Shown: positions 1 through 7,495 of the stretch, in pieces
Layout: the number at the start of each line of letters is the position of its first letter
Position numbering within the stretch: position 1 is the first letter of the stretch
Assembly (NCBI GenBank): GCA_002469915.1
Contig: DKOG01000199.1
Coordinates: 1 to 13,495, forward strand
Direction: 5' to 3'
Length of the DNA stretch: 13,495 nt
Source of the DNA: Bacteroidetes bacterium UBA7368
GTDB taxonomy: Bacteria; Bacteroidota; Rhodothermia; Rhodothermales; UBA10348
Position numbers and translations under genes: made by a program
Notes under the pieces: generated by a model
Database searches by the model: none
The model's input: only the letters and a program-made list of their open reading frames with translations
What the model was told of the DNA's origin: nothing

Positions 1-1049
1 CTGATTACTCCCCAATCCTCTCGAAACGGTATATCAGGAAGTGCCTCTCCGCGGTATCCGACGGAGCGAAATACAAGACCTACGGGCCATTCAAAGGTCT
101 CGTCTGTGGACCGAGCGGAAAGACGACCACTTCCGGAGGGTTCGAGGCGGTTTCTGACTACACTCATGGATCCCACTCCACCATCTTTCGCTGGATGCAG
201 GGCCGTTGGAGAGACTAAGAATCGCACCTGGCAAGTCCGCTTGGCATCAGCATTTGAGCCTCCGATAAACCCATTCATGACGTCCAGTTTTTTCGACGTC
301 ATACGATCAGGATTGGCTTCCAGTAGAGCAGCGCTATGCTCGTCTAATTCCATTTCCTCTGCCAATGCCACGGAGGAGGTCACTTCAAGTTCACCCATCT
401 CCTTAATTTCCTTCAACGTGAAAGCGGCTTGGGCGGGCCCGCGCCGGCCCATAAGAATGACTTCGTTGACTTTGCTTTGGGCAAGTGCTTCCAGCGCATA
501 GTCGGCAATATCCGTAGTCTTGAGTTCATCTACCGTCTTGCACAGAATCCGCGCTACATCTACGGCCACATTTCCAACACCAACAACAGCAACAGACTCT
601 TGCGACAGATCGAAACTCAGATCTCTAAACTCGGGGTGTCCATTGTACCAGGCAACAAACTCTGTAGCTGAGTGGCTTCTATTTAGCTCCTCGCCAGGGA
701 TGCCCAATTTGCGATCTACAAGCGCACCGGTAGAAAAGTAAACCTGATGATAGTACTGTTTCAGATCATCGAGCATCACGTGCTTTCCGAATTCCACATT
801 ACCAAAAAATCTGAACCGGGGATTGGATGCCGTTCGATCGAAAATGCGAGTAACATTTTTAATCTTTTCGTGATCGGGTGCAACGCCAGATCGGACTAAA
901 CCATGCGGGGTCGGAAGTTTATCATAGACATCTACATGGACCACCATGTCTGTTTGCTTGAAGAAATGTTCTGCTGCGTAAAAGCCGGCAGGGCCTGCGC
1001 CAATTACGGCGATTCGCCAAGGATTTTGCTCTGTTCCGAGTGCTGACAT
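1..1049 (-). CDS. Ferredoxin/adrenodoxin--NADP+ reductase, FprA-like (3' end cut off by window)
   Basis: FAD flavoprotein that passes electrons between NADPH and ferredoxin-type iron-sulfur proteins in the cytoplasm. The minus strand is open from the ATG at 1049-1047 to the window edge, giving 349 codons of a family usually about 450 long, so the C-terminus lies outside. Residues 13-22 carry the FAD dinucleotide fold (IAVIGAGPAG). The family segment TPHGLVRSGVAPDH is at 47-60 and IPGEEL at 117-122. The NADPH-binding fold is VVGVGNVAVDVARIL (155-169), followed by MGRRGPAQAAFT (200-211), whose arginines bind the 2'-phosphate of NADPH in adrenodoxin reductase. SVGYRG is at 329-334. This set of motifs is specific to the adrenodoxin reductase/FprA branch rather than the plant-type FNR. 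No Shine-Dalgarno sequence precedes the start, but a good Bacteroidota-type promoter lies about 30 nt upstream. The physiological partner cannot be read from the window. Confidence 0.93.
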   Translation of the reverse strand, partial: MSALGTEQNPWRIAVIGAGPAGFYAAEHFFKQTDMVVHVDVYDKLPTPHGLVRSGVAPDHEKIKNVTRIFDRTASNPRFRFFGNVEFGKHVMLDDLKQYYHQVYFSTGALVDRKLGIPGEELNRSHSATEFVAWYNGHPEFRDLSFDLSQESVAVVGVGNVAVDVARILCKTVDELKTTDIADYALEALAQSKVNEVILMGRRGPAQAAFTLKEIKEMGELEVTSSVALAEEMELDEHSAALLEANPDRMTSKKLDVMNGFIGGSNADAKRTCQVRFLVSPTALHPAKDGGVGSMSVVRNRLEPSGSGRLSARSTDETFEWPVGLVFRSVGYRGEALPDIPFREDWGVI

Positions 1050-1077
1050 GATGTTGGAATTTGGTTCAAAATTCGCT

Positions 1078-1109
1078 CAAAGGTAGGAAGCTTAAAGTGT
1101 AGCACCAAA
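1078..1109 (-). promoter_or_regulatory. Bacteroidota-type promoter for the ferredoxin-NADP+ reductase gene
   Basis: Read on the minus strand, TTTG (1109-1106) is followed after exactly 20 nt by TACCTTTG (1085-1078). This matches the known Bacteroidota vegetative consensus of TTTG or TTG near -33 and TAnnTTTG near -7. Transcription would begin near 1072, leaving a leader of roughly 20-25 nt before the ATG at 1049. Position, spacing and both elements fit. No experimental start site is available. Confidence 0.6.
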
Positions 1110-1221
1110 CCATAGCGATAACTGAAGAACTTTCAGGAAATCACCTACATAAGATCAAACCCAATTCAATACCTCAAAGAAGGGATGGACCGATTGTGTC
1201 TGGTTTGCGTATGATCTGCCC

Positions 1222-4200
1222 ATGAAAAGAGTGTATCGATTTGAGCAGTGTATTATCCGAGTTCTCCTGCTCGGACTGCTGGTATGGTCGTCACCTGTAG
1301 CCGCTCAAGAGGGCATTGATTCCCTTCTTTTACCGACCTCCACCGATACGCTCTCTGTGACCGGCCCGGGGCCTTTTCTTATCCGACCGTTTCTATCTCA
1401 AGAAAGCCTATCTGTATTCGTAGGCCCCGCCAGATTAGGAGCGGATAAATTTGTTCTCGATCCGACACTGGGTACGATCGCTTTTACTGAGGTAGGTCCC
1501 GACTCTGCCTTTGTATTTGTGGTGGATTATCGCTTCGTGCCACTAGAAATGGATCAGGAATATGTCCTGTGGGGGCGTCGTGATTCGCTAGTCGCGAGGA
1601 CACCTGTTTCGTCATCTTCCGCTGGTTTTACTCAATCCGCCCTCGTTAGCAAAGGATCCATAAGTCGTGGCGTCATGACCGGGACAGGCAGAGACGCTTC
1701 TATCGAATCCGGATTACGTCTAGAAGTCGAGGGCCCGATTACAGAGAGCGTTCATATTCGCGCCTCCCTAACCGATGAAGACACCCCCTTGATGCCCGAG
1801 GGGACTACGCAACGGCTAGACCAATTTGACCGTGTATTCCTTGAGTTTGAAGCCCCGAAAGGCCGCCTTTCACTGGGCGACTTAGATGCATCGCTGACTT
1901 CGGGACAGTTCTCACGAGTCACCCGAAGAGTCCAAGGCGTTGAGTTGTTTGCGCACGATGTGCTTCCAGTAAATGGAGTGGTATCTGGTCTGGGGTTTAA
2001 ATCCATTGCCTCTACATCGAAGGGTAAGTACAGCTCCCAAGAGCTTGAAATAGAGGATGGGGTTCAGGGTCCTTATCGGTTGGAGGGCAACGGGAAGGAG
2101 CGATTTATTCTCGTACTACCTGGCACCGAAAGGGTCTATGTGGATGGAGAATTGTTAGATCGGGGTTTGACGGATGACTACATCATTGACTACACCACTG
2201 CCGAAATCACGTTCATGCCCTCTCGGATGATGGGTGCAGATCGTCGAGTAAAAGTAGAATTTCAATACACTACGAATCAGTTTACCAGGCGCTTTCTTGC
2301 ATCAGAGGTGAACATGGATGTTGGCCGGCGACAGGGATCTGCTTTGTTTACGCTTGGAATTACAGCCGTGACTGAATTTGATGGTGATAGTTTTGCGCGT
2401 GAAATCGGTTTTAGTGCCGAGGATTCTTTGTTGGTTTCTGAATCTGGAGATGCCACCATATTTCGGAGCGCTGCTATTCCAGTACCCTTCGACCCAGAGG
2501 CGTTATTCACCCAATACCTGAAAGTATCTGAGGCCACAGGAGGGTCCTATTACCGGGCCATTGAGCAAACTCCAACAGCGAGTGAAATAGTGTATCGCGT
2601 GACTTTTTCGCGTGTCGGGGCAGGTTTGGGCGCATACATCCGGTCAGGAAACGAGTCTGGATCGGTGCTTTCTAATGGAATCGTATTCCGATGGGTCGGA
2701 CCTGGAAACGGTGATTATGATGCGGTTAGGCCACTAGTGGCGCCCAGTAGTCGAGATATGATCGATCTTCGGTTAGCCTCTTCGGCGCTTCCTGGATTAA
2801 GCTTGAGCTTGGAATGGGCGGGCACAAGGTATGATCAAAACCGGATGTCTCGACTCGACAAACAGAATGACGAAGGAAACGGGGTATATGCTCACATTGA
2901 GACGGATAGGCTTAATTTGGGGTCTTGGAAAGCGACTGCGTCGGGTACCCACCGCTCAATGAGCTCAGACTTTACCACGTTCGACCGCGTTCGAGATATT
3001 GAGTTTGAACGAGAATGGAATCTTGGAGAAACGGTCAATCCATCGGGCGCGATAGGTTATGGGGAAAAGCAGTCTGATACTGAGATTTCTCTAGATGTTG
3101 CTCGGAATGATTCTACAACGCTCTCATTTGGATTAGACAGATTGCAAACCGGATCCGTTTTTAGCGCTCATAGACAGCGGTTAGACGTTAGATTGAACGA
3201 ATCTTCGTTGCCGGAAGTCGCTTTTGAATGGCGTAGAGTGTCCACGGACGACGAGCGGTTGGAGAGTGGGACCACGTGGAGACGGCATGTACTGCGTGTC
3301 CAGCCCCGGGAATGGAGAGCCCGCCCGTTCGTCGAATGGGAAGGAGAACATCTTGATGGGAAGCGGTATCAGACGAGTCAAACCCTCAAGCCGAATACGT
3401 TCGATGAGATACGCACGGGGTTGTCCACTGAACAAGGGATCCATTCGGGTAGTCTTTTTTGGGAAAGTCGATTTGAGGAACCGCTGCTATCTGGCTCGAA
3501 GAGAGATCACATTCAAACGTTCCAGTCCAAATGGAAGGTTGCTTCGGCTAAGGGGTTCAGTTCAACGGTAGATTTTGGTGTGCGTCGAGTCTCAGATGCA
3601 TCAGAAAGTCCGCTATCATCAAATGTGAATCAGACTAGGGATGCGCTCATCATCGGGTTAAACGGTGAGTGGTCGTATTCCTCGCGCAACCGCCTCAGTT
3701 GGGTCTATCAAGTCCAATCAGAGCGATCGGCTCGAATGCAAGAGCTCTATATCCGTACGGGTCCGGAACAAGGACATTATGTTTGGGAGGATGTGAATGG
3801 TGATGGGGTCATTCAACTTGATGAGTTTATTCCAGAAACGATTCCAGGAGAAGGTGAATATGCGCGCACATTCTTCCCTTCAGATACGCTGGAAGCGGTC
3901 ACATCCTTAACCGGGTCTGTCCGATTTGTACGTCAGGGTGGGGGAAGTGGAGGGCGATTGTCACGGATAGGATTTAGATCCGTCGCTGAAGTATCAGAAA
4001 AGAGTCGTGACCCGGAACGGCGCAATCTATACCTACTCAACGCCTCCACCTTTCAAACCGCGGGACAAACGCTTAATGGTCGATTGAGGTTGATGCAGGA
4101 TGTTCAGCTTTTGCCTTCAAACGAGCGTTTTGACATGGATGTTGGACTTTCGCTGATTAAAAGTTTTTCAGATCTGGCATCGGGTACCAATGAGTTGCTA

Positions 4201-4716
4201 TCCCAAACCCAGCATTTAACCATACGATATCGACCGTCTAGGCGCTGGCAAACAAGTGTGCATGCTGCGCATGAAACCGACGATTCAGATGCTTCCTTTG
4301 CGTCTCGAACGTACCAGATAGAGAGTTGGTTATCGGCTCCTGAAATCGTATTCCGTCCATCAACCTCTTGGCAATTATCGATTTATCCGCAGGTTGCAAC
4401 TCGAAGGGAGAGAAACCAAAATGTGGATGTTCAATCGCTGAGAATACCCATTTCCGTTAGATACGGCCCGACCAACGGGGTTACGATGAGAGGCAGCCTG
4501 GAACGATCCAGCATTGAAATAAATGGCGAGGTCAGAGGACTGCAGGCGTATCAGTTAACCGAAGGGCGCGGACCGGGAGATTCGTGGTTGTGGCAACTGT
4601 CCTTGAACGCGAAGTTGACCGAAGTACTCACAGCTACGGCATCGTACGATGGTAGAACTCCCTCCACGGGAAATACCATCCACACTGGGCGAATTCAATT
4701 TGCTGCCCGATTCTGA
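1222..4716 (+). CDS. Large outer-membrane beta-barrel protein of an uncharacterised Bacteroidota-type family
   Basis: A 1164-residue secreted protein with no recognised function. Residues 1-28 form a Sec signal peptide (basic start, hydrophobic stretch RVLLLGLLVW, cleavage probably after V-A-A at 28). Two similar beta modules of the type xxDYxIDYxxGxIxFxx...V.V.Y are visible at about 65-105 and 302-349. Between them lie segments I associate with large Bacteroidota barrel proteins: GSISRG at 145-150 and LTDEDTPLMPEGTTQRLDQF at 183-202. The remainder is a long run of alternating, charged amphipathic strands without hydrophobic helices, typical of a porin-like barrel, ending in IQFAARF with a terminal Phe like the BAM beta-signal. 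An EF-hand-type calcium loop (D857-E868) sits in a probable extracellular or periplasmic loop. The ATG at 1222 is chosen because the signal peptide begins there; no Shine-Dalgarno sequence is seen. The stop is 6 nt from that of convergent murA. The beta modules faintly recall SprA-like translocon repeats, but the protein is much shorter than SprA, so this is only a resemblance. Confidence 0.85.
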   Translation: MKRVYRFEQCIIRVLLLGLLVWSSPVAAQEGIDSLLLPTSTDTLSVTGPGPFLIRPFLSQESLSVFVGPARLGADKFVLDPTLGTIAFTEVGPDSAFVFVVDYRFVPLEMDQEYVLWGRRDSLVARTPVSSSSAGFTQSALVSKGSISRGVMTGTGRDASIESGLRLEVEGPITESVHIRASLTDEDTPLMPEGTTQRLDQFDRVFLEFEAPKGRLSLGDLDASLTSGQFSRVTRRVQGVELFAHDVLPVNGVVSGLGFKSIASTSKGKYSSQELEIEDGVQGPYRLEGNGKERFILVLPGTERVYVDGELLDRGLTDDYIIDYTTAEITFMPSRMMGADRRVKVEFQYTTNQFTRRFLASEVNMDVGRRQGSALFTLGITAVTEFDGDSFAREIGFSAEDSLLVSESGDATIFRSAAIPVPFDPEALFTQYLKVSEATGGSYYRAIEQTPTASEIVYRVTFSRVGAGLGAYIRSGNESGSVLSNGIVFRWVGPGNGDYDAVRPLVAPSSRDMIDLRLASSALPGLSLSLEWAGTRYDQNRMSRLDKQNDEGNGVYAHIETDRLNLGSWKATASGTHRSMSSDFTTFDRVRDIEFEREWNLGETVNPSGAIGYGEKQSDTEISLDVARNDSTTLSFGLDRLQTGSVFSAHRQRLDVRLNESSLPEVAFEWRRVSTDDERLESGTTWRRHVLRVQPREWRARPFVEWEGEHLDGKRYQTSQTLKPNTFDEIRTGLSTEQGIHSGSLFWESRFEEPLLSGSKRDHIQTFQSKWKVASAKGFSSTVDFGVRRVSDASESPLSSNVNQTRDALIIGLNGEWSYSSRNRLSWVYQVQSERSARMQELYIRTGPEQGHYVWEDVNGDGVIQLDEFIPETIPGEGEYARTFFPSDTLEAVTSLTGSVRFVRQGGGSGGRLSRIGFRSVAEVSEKSRDPERRNLYLLNASTFQTAGQTLNGRLRLMQDVQLLPSNERFDMDVGLSLIKSFSDLASGTNELLSQTQHLTIRYRPSRRWQTSVHAAHETDDSDASFASRTYQIESWLSAPEIVFRPSTSWQLSIYPQVATRRERNQNVDVQSLRIPISVRYGPTNGVTMRGSLERSSIEINGEVRGLQAYQLTEGRGPGDSWLWQLSLNAKLTEVLTATASYDGRTPSTGNTIHTGRIQFAARF

Positions 4717-4722
4717 TCAGGT

Positions 4723-6021
4723 TTATGCGGGGTCAGCCCATTCGTCGTAACTAACCCGCTCAATATCTATTCCAGCAGCAGATAGCTTTTCTTCGATCTT
4801 TTCGTAGCCGCGGTCTAAATGATAGACGCGTTGAACATGGGTTTCGCCTTCCGCAATCATGCCCGCTAAAACCAATGAAACACTGGCTCGAAGATCGGTG
4901 CTCATGACATTGGTACCCTGAATGGGTTTTCCACCTTCAATGACCACCTCATCCCCAACAACAATAGCATTAACACCCATGCGGTGTAGCTCAGGAACGT
5001 GCTTAAAACGATCTGGATAGATGGTTTCCCTGACTTTGGAGTTTCCGGCAGCTTTGGCTAGCAAAACAGTCCACTGAGCCTGGAGATCAGTAGGGAAACC
5101 AGGGTAGATATCCGTTTTGACGCTAACAGGTCGTAACTCGTTGGGAGCGGTAACCTTGATTAGGTTTTCGCCGATTTCCAGTTCAGCTCCCGTCCGGGCG
5201 AAAGCCTCCAAAAATGCGTCGCCTAGATGATCGATGCGCGCGTGTCGAATCGTAATCGGTGATCCCGGGACGCCAGTAATGGCCGCAGCTATCATAAAGG
5301 TGCCCAGTTCAATGCGGTCTGGGCAGTTAGAATAGGTTACTGGGTTTAACTGATCGACCCCCTGAACGTGAAGCGTACGCGTGCCGAGCCCCTCAATGCG
5401 GGCACCCATGGCTCGTAACATCGTGCAAAACTCAACCACATCGGGTTCAATTGCGGCATTTTCAAGAACAGATTCTCCCTTAGCCAGCACAGCTGCTAAC
5501 AAAACGTTAATCGTTGCACCCACAGAGGAGGGCTCAAATCGTACGCGCCCTCCTTGGAGCCTTCCACCAGGCGCATGTGCAACTACGTATCCACGATCCA
5601 AATCGATTTCTGCGCCAAGAGCCTTCATTCCCTGGATGTGCAGATCTACTGGGCGGGGGCCCCAAGCACATCCACCTGGCAAGGATACTTTCGCCTTTCC
5701 ACCACGGCCTAATAGGGCGCCGAGCATATAAAACGAAGCACGCATACGCTTCACGAGCTCGTAGGGAGCTTCGTACTTCGTGAGGTTCGTGGCATCGAGC
5801 GTGAGAGTGCTCGTAGCGGGATCGTGGTGAGTGGTAGTACCTGTGACCTCAATAACCCTTCTGAAGGTAGTCACATCACGCAAGTTGGGAACGTGATGTA
5901 TCGTGACCGGACCATCCGTCAACAGAGCTGCGGACATGAGGGGTAACGCAGTGTTTTTCGATCCACTTACGGTTAACTCGCCTATTAGAGGACTTCCGCC
6001 CCGCACAATTAGCTTATCCAT
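4723..6021 (-). CDS. murA: UDP-N-acetylglucosamine 1-carboxyvinyltransferase (MurA)
   Basis: Transfers enolpyruvate from phosphoenolpyruvate to UDP-GlcNAc, the first committed step of peptidoglycan synthesis, in the cytoplasm. The 432-residue protein is close to the usual 420-430. It has the N-terminal SGSKN motif with Lys22 and Asn23, which bind substrate. The loop PGGCAWGPRPVDLH carries the catalytic Cys118, the residue alkylated by fosfomycin in sensitive enzymes, so this one has the sensitive-type Cys rather than Asp. FPTDLQ carries Asp312, equivalent to the general base Asp305 of E. coli, and LDRGYEKIEEKL carries Arg404, equivalent to Arg397. The inside-out alpha/beta barrel repeats of the EPSP synthase family are intact. 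No Shine-Dalgarno sequence precedes the ATG at 6021; a TACCTTTG element lies 38-45 nt upstream. It stands alone, convergent with the barrel gene and divergent from the cysteine desulfurase gene. Confidence 0.97.
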   Translation of the reverse strand: MDKLIVRGGSPLIGELTVSGSKNTALPLMSAALLTDGPVTIHHVPNLRDVTTFRRVIEVTGTTTHHDPATSTLTLDATNLTKYEAPYELVKRMRASFYMLGALLGRGGKAKVSLPGGCAWGPRPVDLHIQGMKALGAEIDLDRGYVVAHAPGGRLQGGRVRFEPSSVGATINVLLAAVLAKGESVLENAAIEPDVVEFCTMLRAMGARIEGLGTRTLHVQGVDQLNPVTYSNCPDRIELGTFMIAAAITGVPGSPITIRHARIDHLGDAFLEAFARTGAELEIGENLIKVTAPNELRPVSVKTDIYPGFPTDLQAQWTVLLAKAAGNSKVRETIYPDRFKHVPELHRMGVNAIVVGDEVVIEGGKPIQGTNVMSTDLRASVSLVLAGMIAEGETHVQRVYHLDRGYEKIEEKLSAAGIDIERVSYDEWADPA

Positions 6022-6049
6022 GAAGACTCTTGTTGAATGGTCTTTTGTA

Positions 6050-6117
6050 GTTGCACCCCAAAGGTAATCAAGGATCAGTGGACGCGCTCTTGCGTTGGTT
6101 GAACCCCCAAAGAAATC
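6050..6117 (-). repeat. Imperfect 20-nt direct repeat, two copies, in the murA upstream region
   Basis: Read on the minus strand, GATTTCTTTGGGGGTTCAAC (6117-6098) and GATTACCTTTGGGGTGCAAC (6069-6050) agree at 16 of 20 positions and start 48 nt apart. The copy nearer murA contains the TACCTTTG -7 element. They lie in the 120-nt gap between murA and the divergent cysteine desulfurase gene. Two copies in one orientation could be operator sites or a duplicated promoter half; this is inference. Confidence 0.4.
6059..6066 (-). promoter_or_regulatory. Putative -7 element of the murA promoter
   Basis: The minus strand reads TACCTTTG, a full match to the Bacteroidota -7 consensus TAnnTTTG and identical to the element in front of the ferredoxin reductase gene. 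It would start transcription near 6052, about 30 nt before the murA ATG. No TTG or TTTG occurs 19-20 nt upstream, so only half of the promoter matches and the call is weaker than the one at 1078-1109. Confidence 0.4.
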
Positions 6118-6141
6118 TTTCGAGGCGAAATCCTACAGATC

Positions 6142-7299
6142 ATGTCCCGCGAAACGACCTATCTCGATCACGCAGCAACCACACCACTACTTCCTGAAGT
6201 ACTGGACGCGATGCTTCCGTTCTTAACGGATAGTTTTGGAAATCCGTCCTCTGTCTATGGTCCTGGAAGGCAGGCGCGGCACGTTGTTGAGAAATGCCGA
6301 ATGCGGGTAGCTGATGTGCTCGGCGTAGGATCTGCCGAGATCGTGTTTACTTCTGGTGGGAGCGAATCTAACAATACGGTTCTGCAGCTGGACTTAGATT
6401 TCATAGTGAGTAGCCAGACAGAACATGAGGCGATTCGAGAGCCGTTGTTGCAACGGGAAAATGTGGTTCTATTGGAGCCCGATGTGTATGGATGTATTGA
6501 GCCAGAGGCGCTGGAATCAGTACTAGCCGGCAGAGAATTTCTCCCGCATCGATGCTTAGGTAGTTTCATGGCAGTCAACAACGAGTTAGGATCTATTAAT
6601 CCTATCGCTGCATTAAGTATTTCTCTTCGAGATCGGGGAATCCTGTTCCATACCGATGCTGTTCAGGCTGCAGGCATGTTGGACCTAGCTAAACTTGCCT
6701 CGGACGTGGACTACCTGACGCTGTCAGGACATAAAATGGGCGGTCCTAAAGGTATTGGGGCTCTTTTTGCACGAGCAGGAGCGCCTTTGACACCCCTTAT
6801 TTCGGGTGGCGGACAAGAACAAGACCGCCGAGCTGGTACTGAAAATGTGCCTGGGATAGTTGGATTTACGTTAGCTCTTGAATTGGCAGAGCGCCGAAGA
6901 CTGAATACATGTGAGCATCTTAGTGCGCTGCGTATTCAGTTGGTGGAAGAACTGAAGACTCATTTTGGTGAACGTGTGTTCATTAACACGGCTCTAGAAC
7001 CAGGAATGTCATCACCTCATGTACTGAACGTTCTTTTTCTAGACGAACGTGGGCAAGGATTGGACGGTGAAATGCTGATCTTGGGACTCGACGTAGAAGG
7101 GGTGTTTGTTTCTGCAGGTTCTGCATGTAGTTCGGGCACAATTGGAACGAGTCATGTGTTGCGCGCAGTCGGGATTGCGCCAGATCAAAGCAAAGGAGCG
7201 CTTAGAATCTCCTTTGCCGCCGCTTCATCGCAGGCAGATGTAGACAGACTGGTCGCGGCATTGAAGGATGTAGTGAATCGTATGACGCCGTCTTCGTAA
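6142..7299 (+). CDS. Cysteine desulfurase, class I (NifS/IscS type)
   Basis: Pyridoxal-phosphate enzyme that removes sulfur from L-cysteine as an enzyme persulfide, for iron-sulfur clusters or tRNA thiolation, in the cytoplasm. The 385 residues match the family size. YLDHAATTP at 7-15 is the usual start of the fold. His95 in TEHEA stacks on the cofactor, N147 (VNNELG) and Asp172 (HTDAVQ) contact it, and Lys198 in SGHKMGGPKG forms the Schiff base. The mobile-loop Cys329 in SAGSACSSG carries the persulfide; the spacing from it to SHVLRAVG is that of class I enzymes. RRAGTENVPGIVG (229-241) is also typical. The ATG at 6142 places the first strand correctly; a GAGG lies too far upstream to be a useful Shine-Dalgarno. 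No scaffold gene (iscU, nifU) or mnmA is next to it, so NifS, IscS or tRNA-thiolation roles cannot be separated. I found no convincing promoter or terminator. Confidence 0.95.
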   Translation: MSRETTYLDHAATTPLLPEVLDAMLPFLTDSFGNPSSVYGPGRQARHVVEKCRMRVADVLGVGSAEIVFTSGGSESNNTVLQLDLDFIVSSQTEHEAIREPLLQRENVVLLEPDVYGCIEPEALESVLAGREFLPHRCLGSFMAVNNELGSINPIAALSISLRDRGILFHTDAVQAAGMLDLAKLASDVDYLTLSGHKMGGPKGIGALFARAGAPLTPLISGGGQEQDRRAGTENVPGIVGFTLALELAERRRLNTCEHLSALRIQLVEELKTHFGERVFINTALEPGMSSPHVLNVLFLDERGQGLDGEMLILGLDVEGVFVSAGSACSSGTIGTSHVLRAVGIAPDQSKGALRISFAAASSQADVDRLVAALKDVVNRMTPSS

Positions 7300-7424
7300 A
7301 ATGGGTTAAACGATACAGTCAAGAGGTGTCCGGCCAAAGGCAGGTCGAATACTGTTCAGAGATTTGGCTGTAAGCGAATACTTGACGCGGATTGCATATT
7401 TCAACAGAGAGGGTCATAATATTA

Positions 7425-7455
7425 TTGGAAGCCCAATCCGGATCAAATATCTTTC
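7425..7455 (+). promoter_or_regulatory. Putative Bacteroidota-type promoter of the fbp-thrB-thrC operon
   Basis: TTG (7425-7427) is followed after 20 nt by TATCTTTC (7448-7455), matching TAnnTTTG except for the last base. Transcription would start near 7462, about 35 nt before the ATG at 7496. This supports that start codon and argues against the upstream TTG at 7364, which would lie ahead of the promoter. The rest of the 196-nt gap after the cysteine desulfurase gene holds nothing else I recognise. Confidence 0.42.
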
Positions 7456-7495
7456 GGCCTCATCCCCTTCACGTGAGTCACCCTACTTACAATCC

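Noticed and set aside
106..741. Three plus-strand open frames of 73-131 residues
   Set aside because: They lie antisense to the ferredoxin-NADP+ reductase gene, whose minus-strand frame carries all family motifs; the plus-strand products have low-complexity composition and no recognisable domain.
5381..5783. Plus-strand open frames of 116 and 89 residues within murA
   Set aside because: The minus-strand MurA frame is complete and highly conserved here; the plus-strand products are Pro/Arg/Ser-rich shadows.
7331..7346. Possible terminator hairpin CCGGCC-AAA-GGCAGG after the cysteine desulfurase gene
   Set aside because: The stem is only about 5 pairs with a G-A mismatch, and no T-run follows.
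7382..7420. E. coli-like promoter TTGACG with CATAAT before fbp
   Set aside because: The spacing is far beyond the 16-18 nt needed, and the Bacteroidota-type pair downstream fits better.
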